64,000 nucleotides of DNA from Sparassis latifolia (Eukaryota > Basidiomycota > Agaricomycetes > Polyporales > Sparassidaceae), in assembly GCA_018466975.1 (NCBI GenBank), contig CM031552.1:992001-1056000 (forward strand), given 5' to 3'. Shown piece after piece: positions 10,065 through 22,596 of this stretch (its first letter is position 1; each line of letters starts with the position of its first letter). A program made the translations under genes and the position numbers. The notes below the pieces were generated by a model. The model made no database searches and was not told the DNA's origin. It was given only the letters and a program-made list of their open reading frames with translations.

Positions 10065-11789
10065 TTAAACTCTGCTCGCCCGTTGTGGGCGGGACCTGGT
10101 GCCCTTCGACACTGTGAGTACAGACTGGATCTCCGAATCGACGCCCTCAACGTCGTCTTCCCACTGTCGTGCCATATCTTCATCGGTAGCCTCCTCGTCA
10201 GATGATTCCGCCTCTGTCTGGGCCCGCTTGCGCTTAGAGGCCGCTCTCGAATATGATGCTTCCGACGACGGGATCTTCGCCTTCCCTTTCCCTCCTTTGG
10301 GTTTCGCCGACACTTTTTTCTTGCGATCTTTGTTCTTCTGGGACGGTGGTATGAAGTTGTCATAGTTGTTCACGAGGATACGCTGGAATTTTGCATCATA
10401 GCCGACACACTTCATGCACCAGACTCCGATTTGCTGGAGGAGAGCATTTGAACTGCGTCGAGTTCGAACACCAGTAGGATGCCCAATATACTCACCTCTT
10501 CGCCTCGTTCATACGCAGCTGAAATGTCTTTAACTTGTTCCTTTACAGTCTTCATGATGTCTTTGTCCGAGATCATAACATCGATCTCTTCATCTGAAAG
10601 TTCTTCGTCGTTGCGCTGTCGCCACCAAACACGTAGTCGGATGTCTTCTCCCCAACTTTTAAGAAGAATTTGTTCCGCCCATGTTCTCTTTACCTAAAGT
10701 GTCAGGCCATGAAATCAGTACTGTGAGCTTCTGATCATTCACCGTTGATTGATATGCACCTTTCCATCTTGTCTTTGGAATTCGTCAGCTGTAAGTGGCT
10801 CCGAAGGGAACATCTTGTAGAAGCCGACATGTGACCAGACTCCAGGGCGTAATGCCACAAATACACGTCGCACCTCCTTCCATTCAAATACCCTGGCGCT
10901 CTGCATATAAAACAGGCCAGGATCACCGGAATTCTGAGGAGCATGAGGATGGTAGACAATTGGAAGCATCATGAAATCATTGACTCCGTGCATATCGACC
11001 CTCTCCTTACTGATTGTAGGAAATGTCTGGGCGAAGCTTCCGCCATAGAGTTCGGTGATGTAGTAACGCGACATGGTGAACTTGAGCATTGTTTCATCTA
11101 GTGCGATGGGAAAGGATTTTCGGAGCCCTGCTGCATCGAGCCGCTGAGCAACAAACTTATAGTCAAATTGTGAACCTCTCTTGATTTTCGCGAGAGGCTG
11201 TGGTACGGAACATCATGAAAATGAGATCAATGCAGAGAGTAGAATCTTCACATATATTCTGCAGCCGGTCAACTGCAGCTTTGATCTCTTCCTCGGTCAT
11301 TGGCTCATACTTGGCTTCATCCTCGCGCTCGCTTGAGAGAGGTTGTAGATCGACATCAATCGGTTCCGCCTTGACTCCAGGAACTTGCGGCTTTACGTCT
11401 TCCATCTCTTGTGCTGCTCGTGCTGCTCGTGCTTCCCGTTCTGCCAATCGTCGTCTCTCCAAGTCCCGCTTGACTGCTTTCCAAGGAAGGACTGCAACCT
11501 CCACCAAGTGCCGCGCTTTCTTTCGCAAAGGCGGTTTCGCCTCGGACATTTCCTCCTCTAGGGCATGATATGCGCTGGGTCGAGTAGCATCGAGATGAGA
11601 GGATATATCTTCTTTCTTGTTGATCTCAGCATCGCCGACATCGTTCGTGAGTTGTCCCAGAGGACGAAGGCTTTCGGGCATAGCCTGAGGCCCCTTCAGA
11701 TCTAGTGTTTCTGCCTCGAGTGCATAATACGCGCTAGGTCGAGTAGCATCGAGCAAAGGAGAAATATTCTCCTTCGTCTCTATCTCCAT
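10065..11789 (-). CDS. DUF6697-like protein, paralogue A (basic C-terminal tail)
   Basis: The exons 11789-11256, 11197-10760, 10693-10496 and 10433-10065 give 512 residues when all joins are made in phase 0. The N-terminal half is acidic and disordered and contains two copies of an ISxxLDATRPSAYxALE unit (DNA copies near 11562 and 11721) and a VKAEPIDVDL segment. The conserved domain follows: RLDAAGLRKSFPIALDE, MHGVNDFMMLPIVYHPHAP, GDPGLFYM, VFVALRPGVWSHVGFYKM, TADEFQRQDGK, then VKRTWAEQILLKSWGE and finally GVWCMKCVGYDAKFQR. Unlike its paralogues it has a roughly 100-residue Lys/Ser-rich tail. The family appears to be DUF6697 (named from memory), uncharacterised and basidiomycete-centred. The first intron has ATATGT where its paralogue has a GT donor, so correct splicing is doubtful. 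Confidence 0.7.
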
Positions 11790-12230
11790 AATGGCAGTAA
11801 CGTGTTCCTTGATCCTTGGGGGCTTCAATCTAGACGGTGTCTTCTGTCAACCAGTGATTCGAGTGTTGCCGAAGGGAGTACCTCTTTGCTTGGATTCCTG
11901 ACGGATGACAATCGTTAGGGACTGGCTGCAGACTCTTGATTGCGCATGCGCCCTTTGCCGACAATGCGTTTGAGGAGGTTTGAGGACGTAATTAATATTT
12001 GTGTACACGCTCGCTTATGCCGCAAGGTGGCCGTTTCCTGAAGAGTTGCCTTTTTCATACATTTGCTTCCGCCGCGGGACACATTCACGCAAACAAGCTG
12101 CCCTACTTACTTATTCACAGGCTCGTATCGATCCGCTTCACCCTTCAAGTTGTAGGTAAGTGCTCTGCTCTTTGACGATAGCGGAGCTGTTGCGTGGGTT
12201 TCCGCGTGTTTGCAAGTGTAGTACCTCCCG
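11790..12230. promoter_or_regulatory. Divergent intergenic region between DUF6697-like paralogues A and B
   Basis: The start codons of two paralogous genes lie 441 bp apart in head-to-head orientation, so both promoters must lie here (or paralogue A has a further 5' exon: a GTCTAG acceptor-like site sits at about 11830). I see no clear TATA box or named operator. The arrangement fits an inverted tandem duplication. Confidence 0.4.
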
Positions 12231-13590
12231 ATGAGACATCCAGTGAAGAATGAGGTTGAGTCAGAGGTGGTGAGCTGGAGATGGTTTTGCTGTAAATGAT
12301 TTAGCAGAGGTGCCATGCTGATCGTGAGAGATCGCAGGGAAAGGAAAACTTCGCACATTTAGAGTCGCTCGAAAATGTAGACGTGAAAGACGAGACCGTG
12401 AAGCAAGACGTCTCTCCCAACTCTGGTCCTGAACCGAAAAAGCGAAGTGCCTCTCCCAACTTCGTTCTCGATTCTCTTCGGATTCCAATCCATGATCCAG
12501 TGAAGGACGAGATTGAGCTTCCCAAAAAGCGGCAGCGCACAGTTGAGTCCAATGGAGGTGTCATCGAAGAGGACATTAGAGAGCCATCGGTCGGGTTGGA
12601 ACCTCTGAACTCGCTGTCCGCGCACGAAATTGTCAAGAAATACGAGGAGATGTCCGAGGAGGAAGCGAGAACCGCCATGAACAATTTGTCGAATGTGCGT
12701 GATGATATCTCTTGCAGTTCATGGACCTTAACGTCAAAAACAGCCAAGAGCTGTGATCAAGAAGGAGAAGCTATTCCTCGATGACAAGGAGATCTTGAAA
12801 CGTTTGGAGCCCGCTGGTCTTGACCCGTTCCCAGTTGTGCTCGACCCAGCTATCAGAGACACAGCGGTAACCCGGTCATTCATATCCAAACATTTTGGTG
12901 GCACGGAACGGGAGACTTTCCCTCGCATCAAGCCAGGGAAACTTGCAACCCACGGCTATGACAATCTTATGTGCATCAACCTTTTGTATGCTCCATATGC
13001 CCCCAAGAAGCCAGGCTATCCCGGGCTCTTTTTCCAGATGACACCTGCGGTGGAACCCTGGTCCCAAAAGTGTTCCCACACACAGGTTCTATTCGTTCGT
13101 CTGCGGACGAACGAGTGGTTGTATGTCGGCCTGTATCAACAGATAGCTGTTGCATCGTTAACACCAGAGGAATGGCATTCTCAAGATGCCTCTGTGAGTT
13201 CTTTGGTCGAATGTGCTGATTTGTACAGTCAAGCTGACCCAGGCAAAATAAGGTGCGCAAGAACTGGTCGAAGGAGATCGCCGTCAAGAAGTGGGCCAAA
13301 CCCGTTCGAGTCAGTATTCATCTCAAACGTCGCCTGGGCCGTGCAGCAGTGGAAGAGGAGATCGATGTGAGGGTAAATGATGGCAGTAAGTATGACGATG
13401 TTACGGAGGAGGATGTTCTCGATGCTTACGACAAAGGGGATGAGGTATGTTTCGACACCCCATCCTTTCACCTGACTTGCTGAGTTGCACTACGTAGATT
13501 ATGGGCGTCTGGTGCATGAAATGCGTGGGATACGATGAGAACTTCCAAAGGGGCTTAATCAAAGCCGCAAGAAGGAACGGCCGTCGTTGA
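12231..13590 (+). CDS. DUF6697-like protein, paralogue B
   Basis: A complete model: exons 12231-12269, 12338-12694, 12744-13193, 13253-13444 and 13498-13590, all phase 0, give 376 residues. Introns are 68, 49, 59, 53 bp with GTGAGC, GTGCGT, GTGAGT and GTATGT donors. The N-terminal 130 residues are charged and contain PKKRS and PKKRQR nuclear-signal-like patches. There are four psi-K-x-E matches (PVKNE, DVKDE, PVKDE, VIKKE), the consensus for SUMO attachment. The conserved domain follows: LEPAGLDPFPVVLD, THGYDNLMCINLLYAPYAP, GYPGLFFQM, VLFVRLRTNEWLYVGLYQ, LTPEEWHSQDAS, VRKNWSKEIAVKKWAKP, GVWCMKCVGYDENFQR. The domain appears to be DUF6697; molecular function is unknown. Nuclear location and SUMO regulation are inferences from the motifs. 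Confidence 0.85.
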
Positions 13591-13737
13591 ATTGAAAACT
13601 GTTTGTTATCTGTTTATTAGCTTGAATCCGTTCAGTACAGCCCGTGATAAATATCGATATGAGAATTAGGCACAGCTTCAAAGCAACTAGAGCTACAAGA
13701 CGAAAACCTCAGAACGACGCGAGCAAGTGAGTGGATT

Positions 13738-15931
13738 TTAGTCGACGTCCTCCATACCTCCCATTCCCGAGTTCGAAGGAGCACTCGCCATGGCGCAGTC
13801 GAAGAAATTCGCGAACGTTCCAGGAGGGACTACTGGTGCGGCGGGTTGAGTAGTGCTGGTGGATGGTTCTCTCGCCCCGGCTGTTCGTGCCGCCCTGGCA
13901 GTGTCCTTGCGGAACTTGGTTTCTGACCGCTGCATTGCTGCTTTTCTGCGCTGCACCTTGACGAAATTCAAAAGTGCGTCCAGGCCATCGCAAACATGAT
14001 GCTTGCTCGGTTTGTCTGCCAGCCTATGGAGACAAGTGTAAGCCACCATGACACTGTAAGAGACCACCTCTGTGGGTACACCATACGCATACTTACCTGC
14101 CGACCATCTCTTCGACAACATCGTTGGCTCGCAAGAATGGCATCATCTCGATGAGTGCCTTGTATACCTTGAGCTGCACCATTGCAGCACCCTTGACACT
14201 GATGGCGACATCAGACCAACCCTCGAATCGCTGCTTGAGCTTCGGGCGGAACTCGTCTCTGAGTTCGTCCAAGTCAGGATCGTGAGGGTCGAAATCGAGA
14301 TAGCCAGCAGGGTCGCCCTCCTCAGCTGCCTCCATTCCAGGCACGATCGGCAGGCCCATCATCATCGCTGCAAATGCCATAGGATTAGGCGCGGCAGTCC
14401 CTGGAGTCGCAATCGCGTCAACCCATGCCTCCACTCGATCCTGTCTACCTGGAGCCCCGGCGCGGAGCTTAACGATTTCCATGATCTCGTCGATATTTGC
14501 ACGACTTTCCACCTGCGAGAACGACGAGAGTAAAGCTGAGCGCACGGCACGTGCGGTATCCAATAGCTCCTTCTCGATGATCTGGAGTGCCTGCGCCTGG
14601 TAGAAAGGGCTTGCAGCAATGCAGGCGACCGCTGTCTGTAGTGAAGGCGCATCTCGAGGTCGGAGAAGATGTGAGTGCGAGTCAAGTAGTGATACGATCG
14701 TGTCTGCGTCATCCTCGAGAGCGTGGATATCTAGCGCTGCAGAGAACGTCTCGGAGGAGCTCGCCGCAATTGAGGAGAGGTGCTTCATCAACTGGGATTC
14801 AATGGATTCAGGGTCAGTAGAGATAGCCAGAAGTGAGGAATAAAGCCGTAGTGAAGGAGTCAGCTTGAAAACACCCATCATGGCATCTTGGATATGTTTC
14901 CGCAGCTGCCACATCTGACTGCTCACGCGGTACGACCAGTGACTCGAGAAGTATGGCTTTGAGTCTGTCTCGTCGTCGATGTATTCTTCATCATCTCCGT
15001 CTTCATCCTCATCCTCAGACTCATACTCCTCCTCCTCGTCATCATCGTCGTCGTCATCGTCATCGTCACCATAATCATGAGGACCTGGAGAGATGAATTA
15101 GACTGATATGCACATGCAAATAGGGAGTATACGGACACTTCTTGCCACCATACAGGACCCTTTCGAGAGCCGTCCAGCCCAGCATATCCTCAATCTCTCC
15201 AAGTATCTCCGGTATAATACTGACCTGGCGTTCACTACCGGTCGCGAGCAAGCTCAAGAGTAGGTCGCGCCAAATGAAGTAGAGAACCTCTTCCACGTTA
15301 TGGGCACCGTTAATTGCAAATGATTTGACACGCCTTCCCGTATTCCTCTTGAGAACCACAGAGACGTACATGTTGGTGAATGCACATTTGCAACTGCATA
15401 GACGAACATGAACATCTCGGGCATTGATGCAAGAAAACATACACACCCAGATCGTCCATTCCCGATATGATCCAATGAACTAGCCACGAAAAGGAGACAC
15501 TTATGCGCATGCATGAAATCGACATTGTGCTCATACACGACGCTCCAGATGTCATTTAACCAGTCCGTGAGACTGTCCACCGTTTCGCTAAGGATTTCCG
15601 ACTTGTGCGATCGTTCCCTGACGAAGGAGCGCTTCGCATCTCTGTGGAGCTCATCCATTAACGCAGTAATCTCGGCCTTCTTCGCATTCAGATCCAGCAA
15701 TGGGATTCCTGCGTGTCGCTCCTGCAAACGGGTAACGACTCCGAGTACTTTTTTCGATCTGCTCCTCTCGACAAGATTGAGAAGCGGTATGAGGTGCTTC
15801 TCGACCAGCGCCTGCTGGGCGTCCGCAGGTAAGGTGTCGTATATTGCAGCGAACCTACGCGATATGTTAGATTCTGTATCATGACCCATACTTGCAAGCA
15901 CGCACCTGGAACTGGGTAACTTGCCTATCAT
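13738..15931 (-). CDS. Conserved helical hypothetical protein with acidic linker
   Basis: The gene starts at 15931 (MIGKLPSSR); exon 1 (15906-15931) joins across a 51-bp intron (15855-15905, GTGCGT, CTAAC branch, CGTAG) to FAAIYDTLPADAQQALVEK. The N-terminal region is helical (SLTDWLNDIWSVVYEHNVDF) and is followed, after an intron of uncertain ends near 15330-15450, by AHNVEEVLYFIWRDLLLSLL and a GEIEDMLGWTALERVLYGG segment. After another intron (about 15075-15150) comes a run of about 12 acidic residues and then a long helical C-terminal part (SSQMWQLRKHIQDAMMGVF onward), ending at a TAA at 13738. It lies head-to-head with RFC1, 341 bp apart. I do not recognise the family; it looks like an ordinary conserved fungal protein. 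Confidence 0.7.
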
Positions 15932-16272
15932 AGCGTGTGATGGGATGTCAGATTTGTGGACTCAAGAGCTGACCGAAACCCCTTGCGAAGCGGCTTTTGA
16001 GGGTCAGATGGTCAACAGCAAGAGGTCTGTCAGAGCAGTGTTCAGTACTGTCTGAGTCTCTGAGAAGACGTTGCAATGTGCGGGGTCTCTTTCGGAGTAT
16101 CAAATTCTGCTTTCGGATGTGCAATATTAACCGGTGACAACGCGTCAGAGATAAAGTCACGGGCTGTGACGATGCGCGTCTGCGTGTTGTCACGCGCTTC
16201 CGTGGTGTAGTCACGGTTGATCGTTTGATATTACACCCATCTTTCAGCGATACCTCCTCGTCTGACATCGGC

Positions 16273-19200
16273 ATGGCTCCAAGCAAAGCGAAGACACCAG
16301 CGAAGGTTTACGGACGGGATATCAGGGGCTTTTTCGGTGGCGCCGGGAGCAGTCAAACCACACCGTCAACACAACACACCACTGGCACGGTTTCGGTCCG
16401 CTCGATTCTCGCATTTTCCTGTGGATTTCGCTGAATTGACTGCATTATCTTTTTAGAAGCACTTCGGTGGTCCCAGCCAAACACAGTCTATAGAAATCAG
16501 TAAGTCTCCTCTCTACCCTTCTTGTGATAGAGATACTGAGGTTGAGTAACAGGCGATGGGGAGGATGCTCGGTGTGTAACGAGGCAATGTTACAATCTTT
16601 TTTAACCTGACCTCTAATCAACAGAACAAGCAAGAAGCCACCTGCATCGTACGTACCTGTCGTTTCGACCACGTCACGGACTGCTCACACAGATGCAGCG
16701 CGAAACCCGAGAAAGTTGAGACTGTACGTGAATACGCTCCCATGATATCAACTCTTATCCTCATGTCATCGCAGAAACTAAAGAGCGAACGCGTTATGGA
16801 TGATGAGGAAGATCAGAAGCCACAACCGAGCCTCAAGCGGAAGAAGGCCGTCCTTGCATTCTCCAGTGAAGACGAAGATGAAGATCTCAAGAAGGTGTCA
16901 CCACCCAGGAAGAAACACGCCATCGAGACGTCTTCATCGAAGGCGTCAAGCAGTGGCTTCGCTGCGAAGCCCAAACCCAGAGGGCAAGAAGCGCCACACA
17001 GTGGAAAGCAGCCCCCACGCAAAGCGAAGAAGAACAAGGACGAGGACTTTGAAATGTTGTCTTCGGAGGATGTCGCGAACGATGATGACTACATAGAGGA
17101 CGAGGACGACGAGGCGCCGGCGAAGAAGGGGAAGAGTAAAGTCAAGACAACACCCAAGAAAGCCCTTGTGAAAGCTCAAACGGCGAAGAGTACAGGCAAG
17201 GCGAAAGCCAGCGCGAACGGAGAGGAACAGGAAAAGCCAAAGCCCAAATTCAAGTGAGATGTTTGCTCTGTGTCGGTTGGCATTAGCTGACTCAGTCTCT
17301 CAGTTGGGCCGCAGCGAAGGCTGCCAAATTGGCTGGCCCTATCGCGCCGGGCTCCAAGTCAGTGCCGGAACCTGCGGTTGCTGATCCTCTTGGTGGCCTC
17401 TCATTCGTCTTCACCGGCGAATTGAGTAGCTTCTCCCGAGAGGAAGCGATTAGTCTCGCCAAGCGCTTTGGTGGGTACGTATGTTGGTTGTTCTTTACTC
17501 TCGCAGACAATGAAAGATAGCGAACAGCCGCGTCACCTTGCAGCCGTCATCGAAGACATCCTTCGTGGTCTTGGGCTCCGACGCTGGACCTAGCAAACTC
17601 GCAGCGATTAAGAAAAACAACCTCAAGACCCTCGATGAGGATGGATTCCTGGATCTGATTGCAACGCGCGTGCCCGACACAAGCAATTTGGATGACAAGA
17701 CGAAGAAGAAGCTCGAGAAGGAAAAGGAGGCGATTCGCCAGGGCGCTGCGGAGATGGAGAAACGCGAGAAGAAGGCGATGAAGGAGAGTGTCGCCAATGG
17801 AGAAAGGTCGGTCGCAGGTAAATGCACGATGTGCGCGGCGCTGACGCTCCCTGACAGCGCTAGCGCTCAGCGAGCCCCGTCATCGCAGCTGTGGGCAGCG
17901 CGCTATGCCCCCCAGTCTCTGAAAGAGATATGTGGTAACAAGGGACAGGTCGAGAAGCTGCAGATGTGGTTGAATGACTGGTTAGTGTTTGTGTCTCAAT
18001 TGATATTTCGTTTTCCATGAACTTTTTGCCATAGGTCGTCTAGTCTGCATTCGGGCTTTAAGAAACCTGGCAAGAATGGCATGAATATCTATCGTGCAGT
18101 CCTTATCACCGGTCCTCCAGGAATTGGCAAGACGACGAGCGCGCACTTGTGTGCCAAGCTCGCAGGATTTACACCTATCGAGCTGAATGCAAGCGATGCG
18201 AGAAGTAAGAAGCTCGTCGAGGTGGGCCGAACCGCACATTGACATGGTTTTCCCTTTAGTTTGCTGACATAAACACCTCCAGAACAGTACCAACATCACG
18301 AACGCATCCTTAGATGGTTGGATGACGGGTGGACATGTGCGTTGCCGCATTGCTAAGTCCGTCGACCTGAATTTACTGATTTTTACCAGATGGCAAACAC
18401 TGTCGGCGTCAATATCACTGACAAAAGCTGTCTGATCATGGACGAGGTCGATGGAATGTCTGCTGGTGACAGAGGTGGCGTGGGTGCGCTTGCGGCTCTT
18501 ATCAAAAAGACCAAAGTAAGCTGCATGCTAGTGATGCAAGTACTGGGAGTTCATGTCTGGGTAGATCCCGATCATTTGTATTGCCAACGACCGGACAGCT
18601 CAAAAACTGAAACCCTTGATCAATGCGACGTTCAACTTGACTTTCCGAAAGTAAGAGTCTGTAATTGTTTTGCTGTGCAAGTCTAATTAGCCTGAACTGT
18701 AGGCCAGAGGTCACTGCTATTCGCTCGAGGCTGCTCACTATCGCATTCAAGTACGTCTACTCTTCCTGCGCTGAAACAATGTGTTTATCTCTCCTTTAGG
18801 GAGAAAATGAAGGTTCCCGCGAACGTGATCGATCAGCTCATCGAGGGGGCTCAGTCAGACATTCGTCAAGTTCTCAACATGCTCTCCACGTGGAAATTGT
18901 CAAATGACACGATGAACTTTGATGAAGGCAAGACACTGTACGTTCTCTGCTGCGTGAATTAGATCCTGTGGATGGCTGATCTACTCCTTGAATTCAGAGC
19001 TAAGATGAATGAGAAATATTCGGTTATGACACCTTTCAATGTCATCAACAAGATGTTGGGTCCTTACATGTTCTCACCGACATCGCGCGAGAGACTCAAT
19101 GATAAGATTGAGCTATACTTCCACGACCCTTCGTTCATCCCCTTGTTCATAGAAGTGTGTGGTCTATTGTACATGCCAGAGGTCTCTTGTGATAACATTG

Positions 19201-20329
19201 CCGCAGGAGAATTACTTGAAGACACAACCCAGCAAGGTCAAGAACATGGACGGACCAGAGAAGGTGCTGAAACAGCTCGAGCTAATGGACAATGCTGCTT
19301 CTTCGATATCAGATGGCGACCTTGTTGACACACTCATTCACGGGTACGTATGTATGGTAACCTGGATTTCTTCCGCTTATACTTTGCAGACCCGAACAGC
19401 ACTGGTCACTGATGCCGCTTCACGCGGTATGCTCTAGTGTGCGTCCTGCATCTCTGCTCTACGGGCCAGGGGTAGGCTACGGAGGCCAGAATGCTATGAG
19501 CTTTCCCCAGTGAGTGGATACAACATAGATGATTGACGATGTTTGAATACGTGACTGCTAGGTGGCTTGGTCAGAACTCCAAGCAGGGCAAACTCAGTCG
19601 TCAATTGACAGACATCCAAGCCCGAATGCGTCTGAAGGTATCCGGAGACAAACCGGAGATCAGACAGTCCTATCTCCCCGCGCTGTTCCCACATATCGTC
19701 AAACCATTAATGGACGAAGGTGCTGTGAGTGGCTTGATTTGTATTTAGGTCATCTATGGTATTGAACTTTACCGTCTCTCTCTCAGAGTGCAGTAGACGA
19801 TGTAATCGAGCGTATGGATGAATACTTCCTCACCCGCGAGGACTGGGACACAGTAGTCGAGTTGGGTCTGGACGAACACAAAGACGACCTTGTCCTCAAG
19901 AAAATATTCACTGCTACCAAGACCTCCCTAACGAGAAAGTGAGCTGTACATTATCCTTGTGTCTAGCCTATCCTCAGTCGGCTGTCTTCGTAGATACAAC
20001 TCTAGAGATCACCCCATTCCCTTCCATAAGGCGCAAGACTTGGGCAAGGTTCCGAAGAAGCTTGCTGCTTTGGGTCCTGCCCCCGACCTTGAGGAAGCGT
20101 TCGATGTAAGGCTCTGTCACTAGGTTGTGATAATGCACATTCATTATATTCCCTTGACAGGTTGAAGAAGATATTGTTGAAGAGTCAGAGGACAAGCCTT
20201 CTTCGAACGATGATGATGTCACACACGACAGTCTAATCAAAGCTCCCAAGAAAGGCAAGGGGACAGTATCGAGCAAGGGTAAAGCTATCGCACAACCGAA
20301 GATAAAGGCGAGGGCCAAGAAAACTTAGG
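16273..20329 (+). CDS. RFC1: Replication factor C large subunit (RFC1)
   Basis: RFC1 is the large subunit of the clamp loader that opens PCNA and loads it at primer-template junctions in the nucleus. The N-terminus has a PIP-like DIRGFFGG, then a long basic/acidic disordered region (16740-17260). A BRCT domain follows ([17 protein letters not shown], 17395-17475 and on). The AAA+ module has [16 protein letters not shown], Walker [21 protein letters not shown] and Walker [10 protein letters not shown]. The C-terminal RFC1 domain includes [21 protein letters not shown] and [13 protein letters not shown]. The end is a Lys-rich tail with [17 protein letters not shown]. The gene has more than ten short introns, and exons read cleanly across them. 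The start at 16273 ([16 protein letters not shown]) is the first ATG in the PIP-containing frame. Confidence 0.95.
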
Positions 20330-20833
20330 CGGCACATATTTGCATTGGTTTATCGGTTCTTGTCATACTGTTGTTCGATGTGGTTCGTTTTGAATATAGC
20401 CACTTGACTGCGCGGATTCATGACCACCCTGGTACTGGGCGTATCCTGGGCGTTCGCTGCTGAGGTCCTAAGCAGCTATGTGGTACGTTTACTGTCCTTG
20501 TATTACAGGCGCCGTCGCTTATGTCACTCAATTCCTCCATGATGATCGAGCAGTCGGTCGTACTTATGATGCTGGTTGAGGCCAAGTCATGTCCGGCCAG
20601 GTATTGTGTGATCAACCGCTGATCGCCAAATATTCCGATTTTGTTTGCAACTGAATATTCCAGTGTGGATAGATGCAGTCCTAATCAACACGGTTGAATG
20701 ACCTGAACGAACGTACCTCGAGACTTCTCCTACACCACACCTTCACCCTTCTACTAGAACTTTGTTGTCTCATTCCTTCGTATACTGTGCTGCTTGATCT
20801 TCGCTCACTTTGTTTGCTGATCGTTCGTTCAAC

Positions 20834-22221
20834 ATGCATCCGACCGTCGCTTTTGTTTCTCTTTCGGCTTTCTCCATCTTCCCTGATGTCTCCGCCGTGG
20901 CTCTTCCTGGGGAAATGAGGATCGCTCTCAGCAAGCATACCACCCTCGCAGGTTCGAGTAGTGTGGCAAATATAGAAGCCCTGCAAGGCCATCTCGCCTT
21001 TGCCACCGCGTATGCCTGTCTTATGTGCAGTGATTTGTGTCTGATGCGGTTGTGTCCACAGGAAAATCTACCGCGGATTCGTTGCGTACCATCGTAACAC
21101 TGGCAGAGCTCACCCGTTGGACGGCGGTGCTGCAGGAGGTGTGACTGATCCACTGCTTGACGACCAGAACGGTCAGCTATGGCAAGGCTCTATCTCCGTG
21201 GGCACACCTCCGCAGAACTTCACGGTCGATTTCGATACGGGCAGCAGCGACCTCTTCCTTCCTGGCCCAGCTTGCGTCTTAAATTGCGAAGGACATCAGG
21301 CATACAATCCCTCTGCTAGCTCAACTTCTCGGCAGGTCCCGAAAACGTTCAGTCTCGCCTACGGCGACGGTTCGACCGTCGCCGGCCAGGAGTACACAGA
21401 TGACGTTCACGTCGCTGGCCTCACGGTAAGATGCCTGAAATCGGTCCTTTGCACGTTCAATATTTTCTTGTTACTAGGCGACAGACGCTACCTTCGGCGC
21501 TGCAGAGATTTACTCTCCTGGCTTCGCCGTCGAGAACTTCCCTCCTGATGGGTTGATGGGCATGGCGTTCAAGTCTATCTCTGAATACAACACTGAGCCG
21601 ATCTTCCAATCGCTGGTAAATGACAGTCAAGTATCTCAAGCGATTTTCTCCTTCAAGCTTGCTCAGAACGACTCAGAGCTCTTCTTGGGTGGCTACGATC
21701 CGGAGATGTTTCAGGGCGCCATCACATACACACCGCTCACCGAGGAGGTTTGTAGACTCCGGACGCCAGTGAAACTTGGGTGCTAACGTTAGCGCCAACA
21801 GGCGTACTGGCAGATCAACATGGATGCTGTCTCCTTCAATGGCCAGGCAATCCTCACCAATATCCCTGCCATCATCGACACCGGTACCACCCTCGTCATC
21901 GGCGACACGGCGAGCGTCGGGCTTCTTTACGCCGCCATTCCGGGCTCCAAGGAAGCGTCAGCGAGCGCCGGATCAGGGTTCTACACCGTCCCTTGCAACG
22001 CTACTCCCAGCATCAGCCTGACGTTCACCGGGACCCCATTCAACATCTCACAGGAACTCTTCAATCTCGGGCCTGTTACCGAGGGATCTCCCGACTGTGT
22101 CGGGGGAATCGTTTCGTCCGATAACCAGCCGTTCTGGGTAGTCGGAGATCTCTTTCTGCAGAATGTGTATTCCGTCTTCGACGTTCAAAAAAGTCGTGTA
22201 GGCTTTGCGACTCTCGCTTAA
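20834..22221 (+). CDS. Secreted aspartic protease, pepsin family A1 (polyporopepsin-like)
   Basis: Four exons: 20834-21009, 21062-21425, 21478-21747, 21802-22221; introns are 52, 52 and 54 bp. The first about 20 residues (MHPTVAFVSLSAFSIFPDV) form a signal peptide, followed by a propeptide ending near the KIYRGFVAYHRNTG segment. The two catalytic Asp motifs are FDTGSSDLFLPG and IIDTGTTLVIG, and the flap Tyr lies in LAYGDGSTVAG. The C-terminus has PFWVVGDLFLQNVYSVFD and RVGFATLA, typical of the family. The length is about 409 residues before processing, normal for secreted fungal pepsins. All catalytic elements are present, so it should be an active extracellular endopeptidase. Confidence 0.95.
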
Positions 22222-22596
22222 CTCTTAACTATTTTTAATGCTACCATTGCCCTAGTCATACACATTTTATTACCAGGTCGTTCAGAAACACATCGAGTAT
22301 TCACTACCGAATTTGTATATTATATCGTCCGAGGTGGGTATCGTATAGGTAATGTACGTGTACAAGCTACAGTCGCGATTCGTCATTGTAGGGTATATAA
22401 CGTACCATGATGCTGGTTGTCGTAATGCGCGTGATAACAATGCAAAACAATAGCGGAAAAAACAATACCGACAGGGACCCATTAAAGAGGCAACGATCCT
22501 GAGAGCAAGCGTCAGGTCGTATTGTGTGGAGAATCATATATGCGTGCACCCACCAGGAGTGAAGTCTGAGATTTTCCCTGTACCAACACCTCATCG

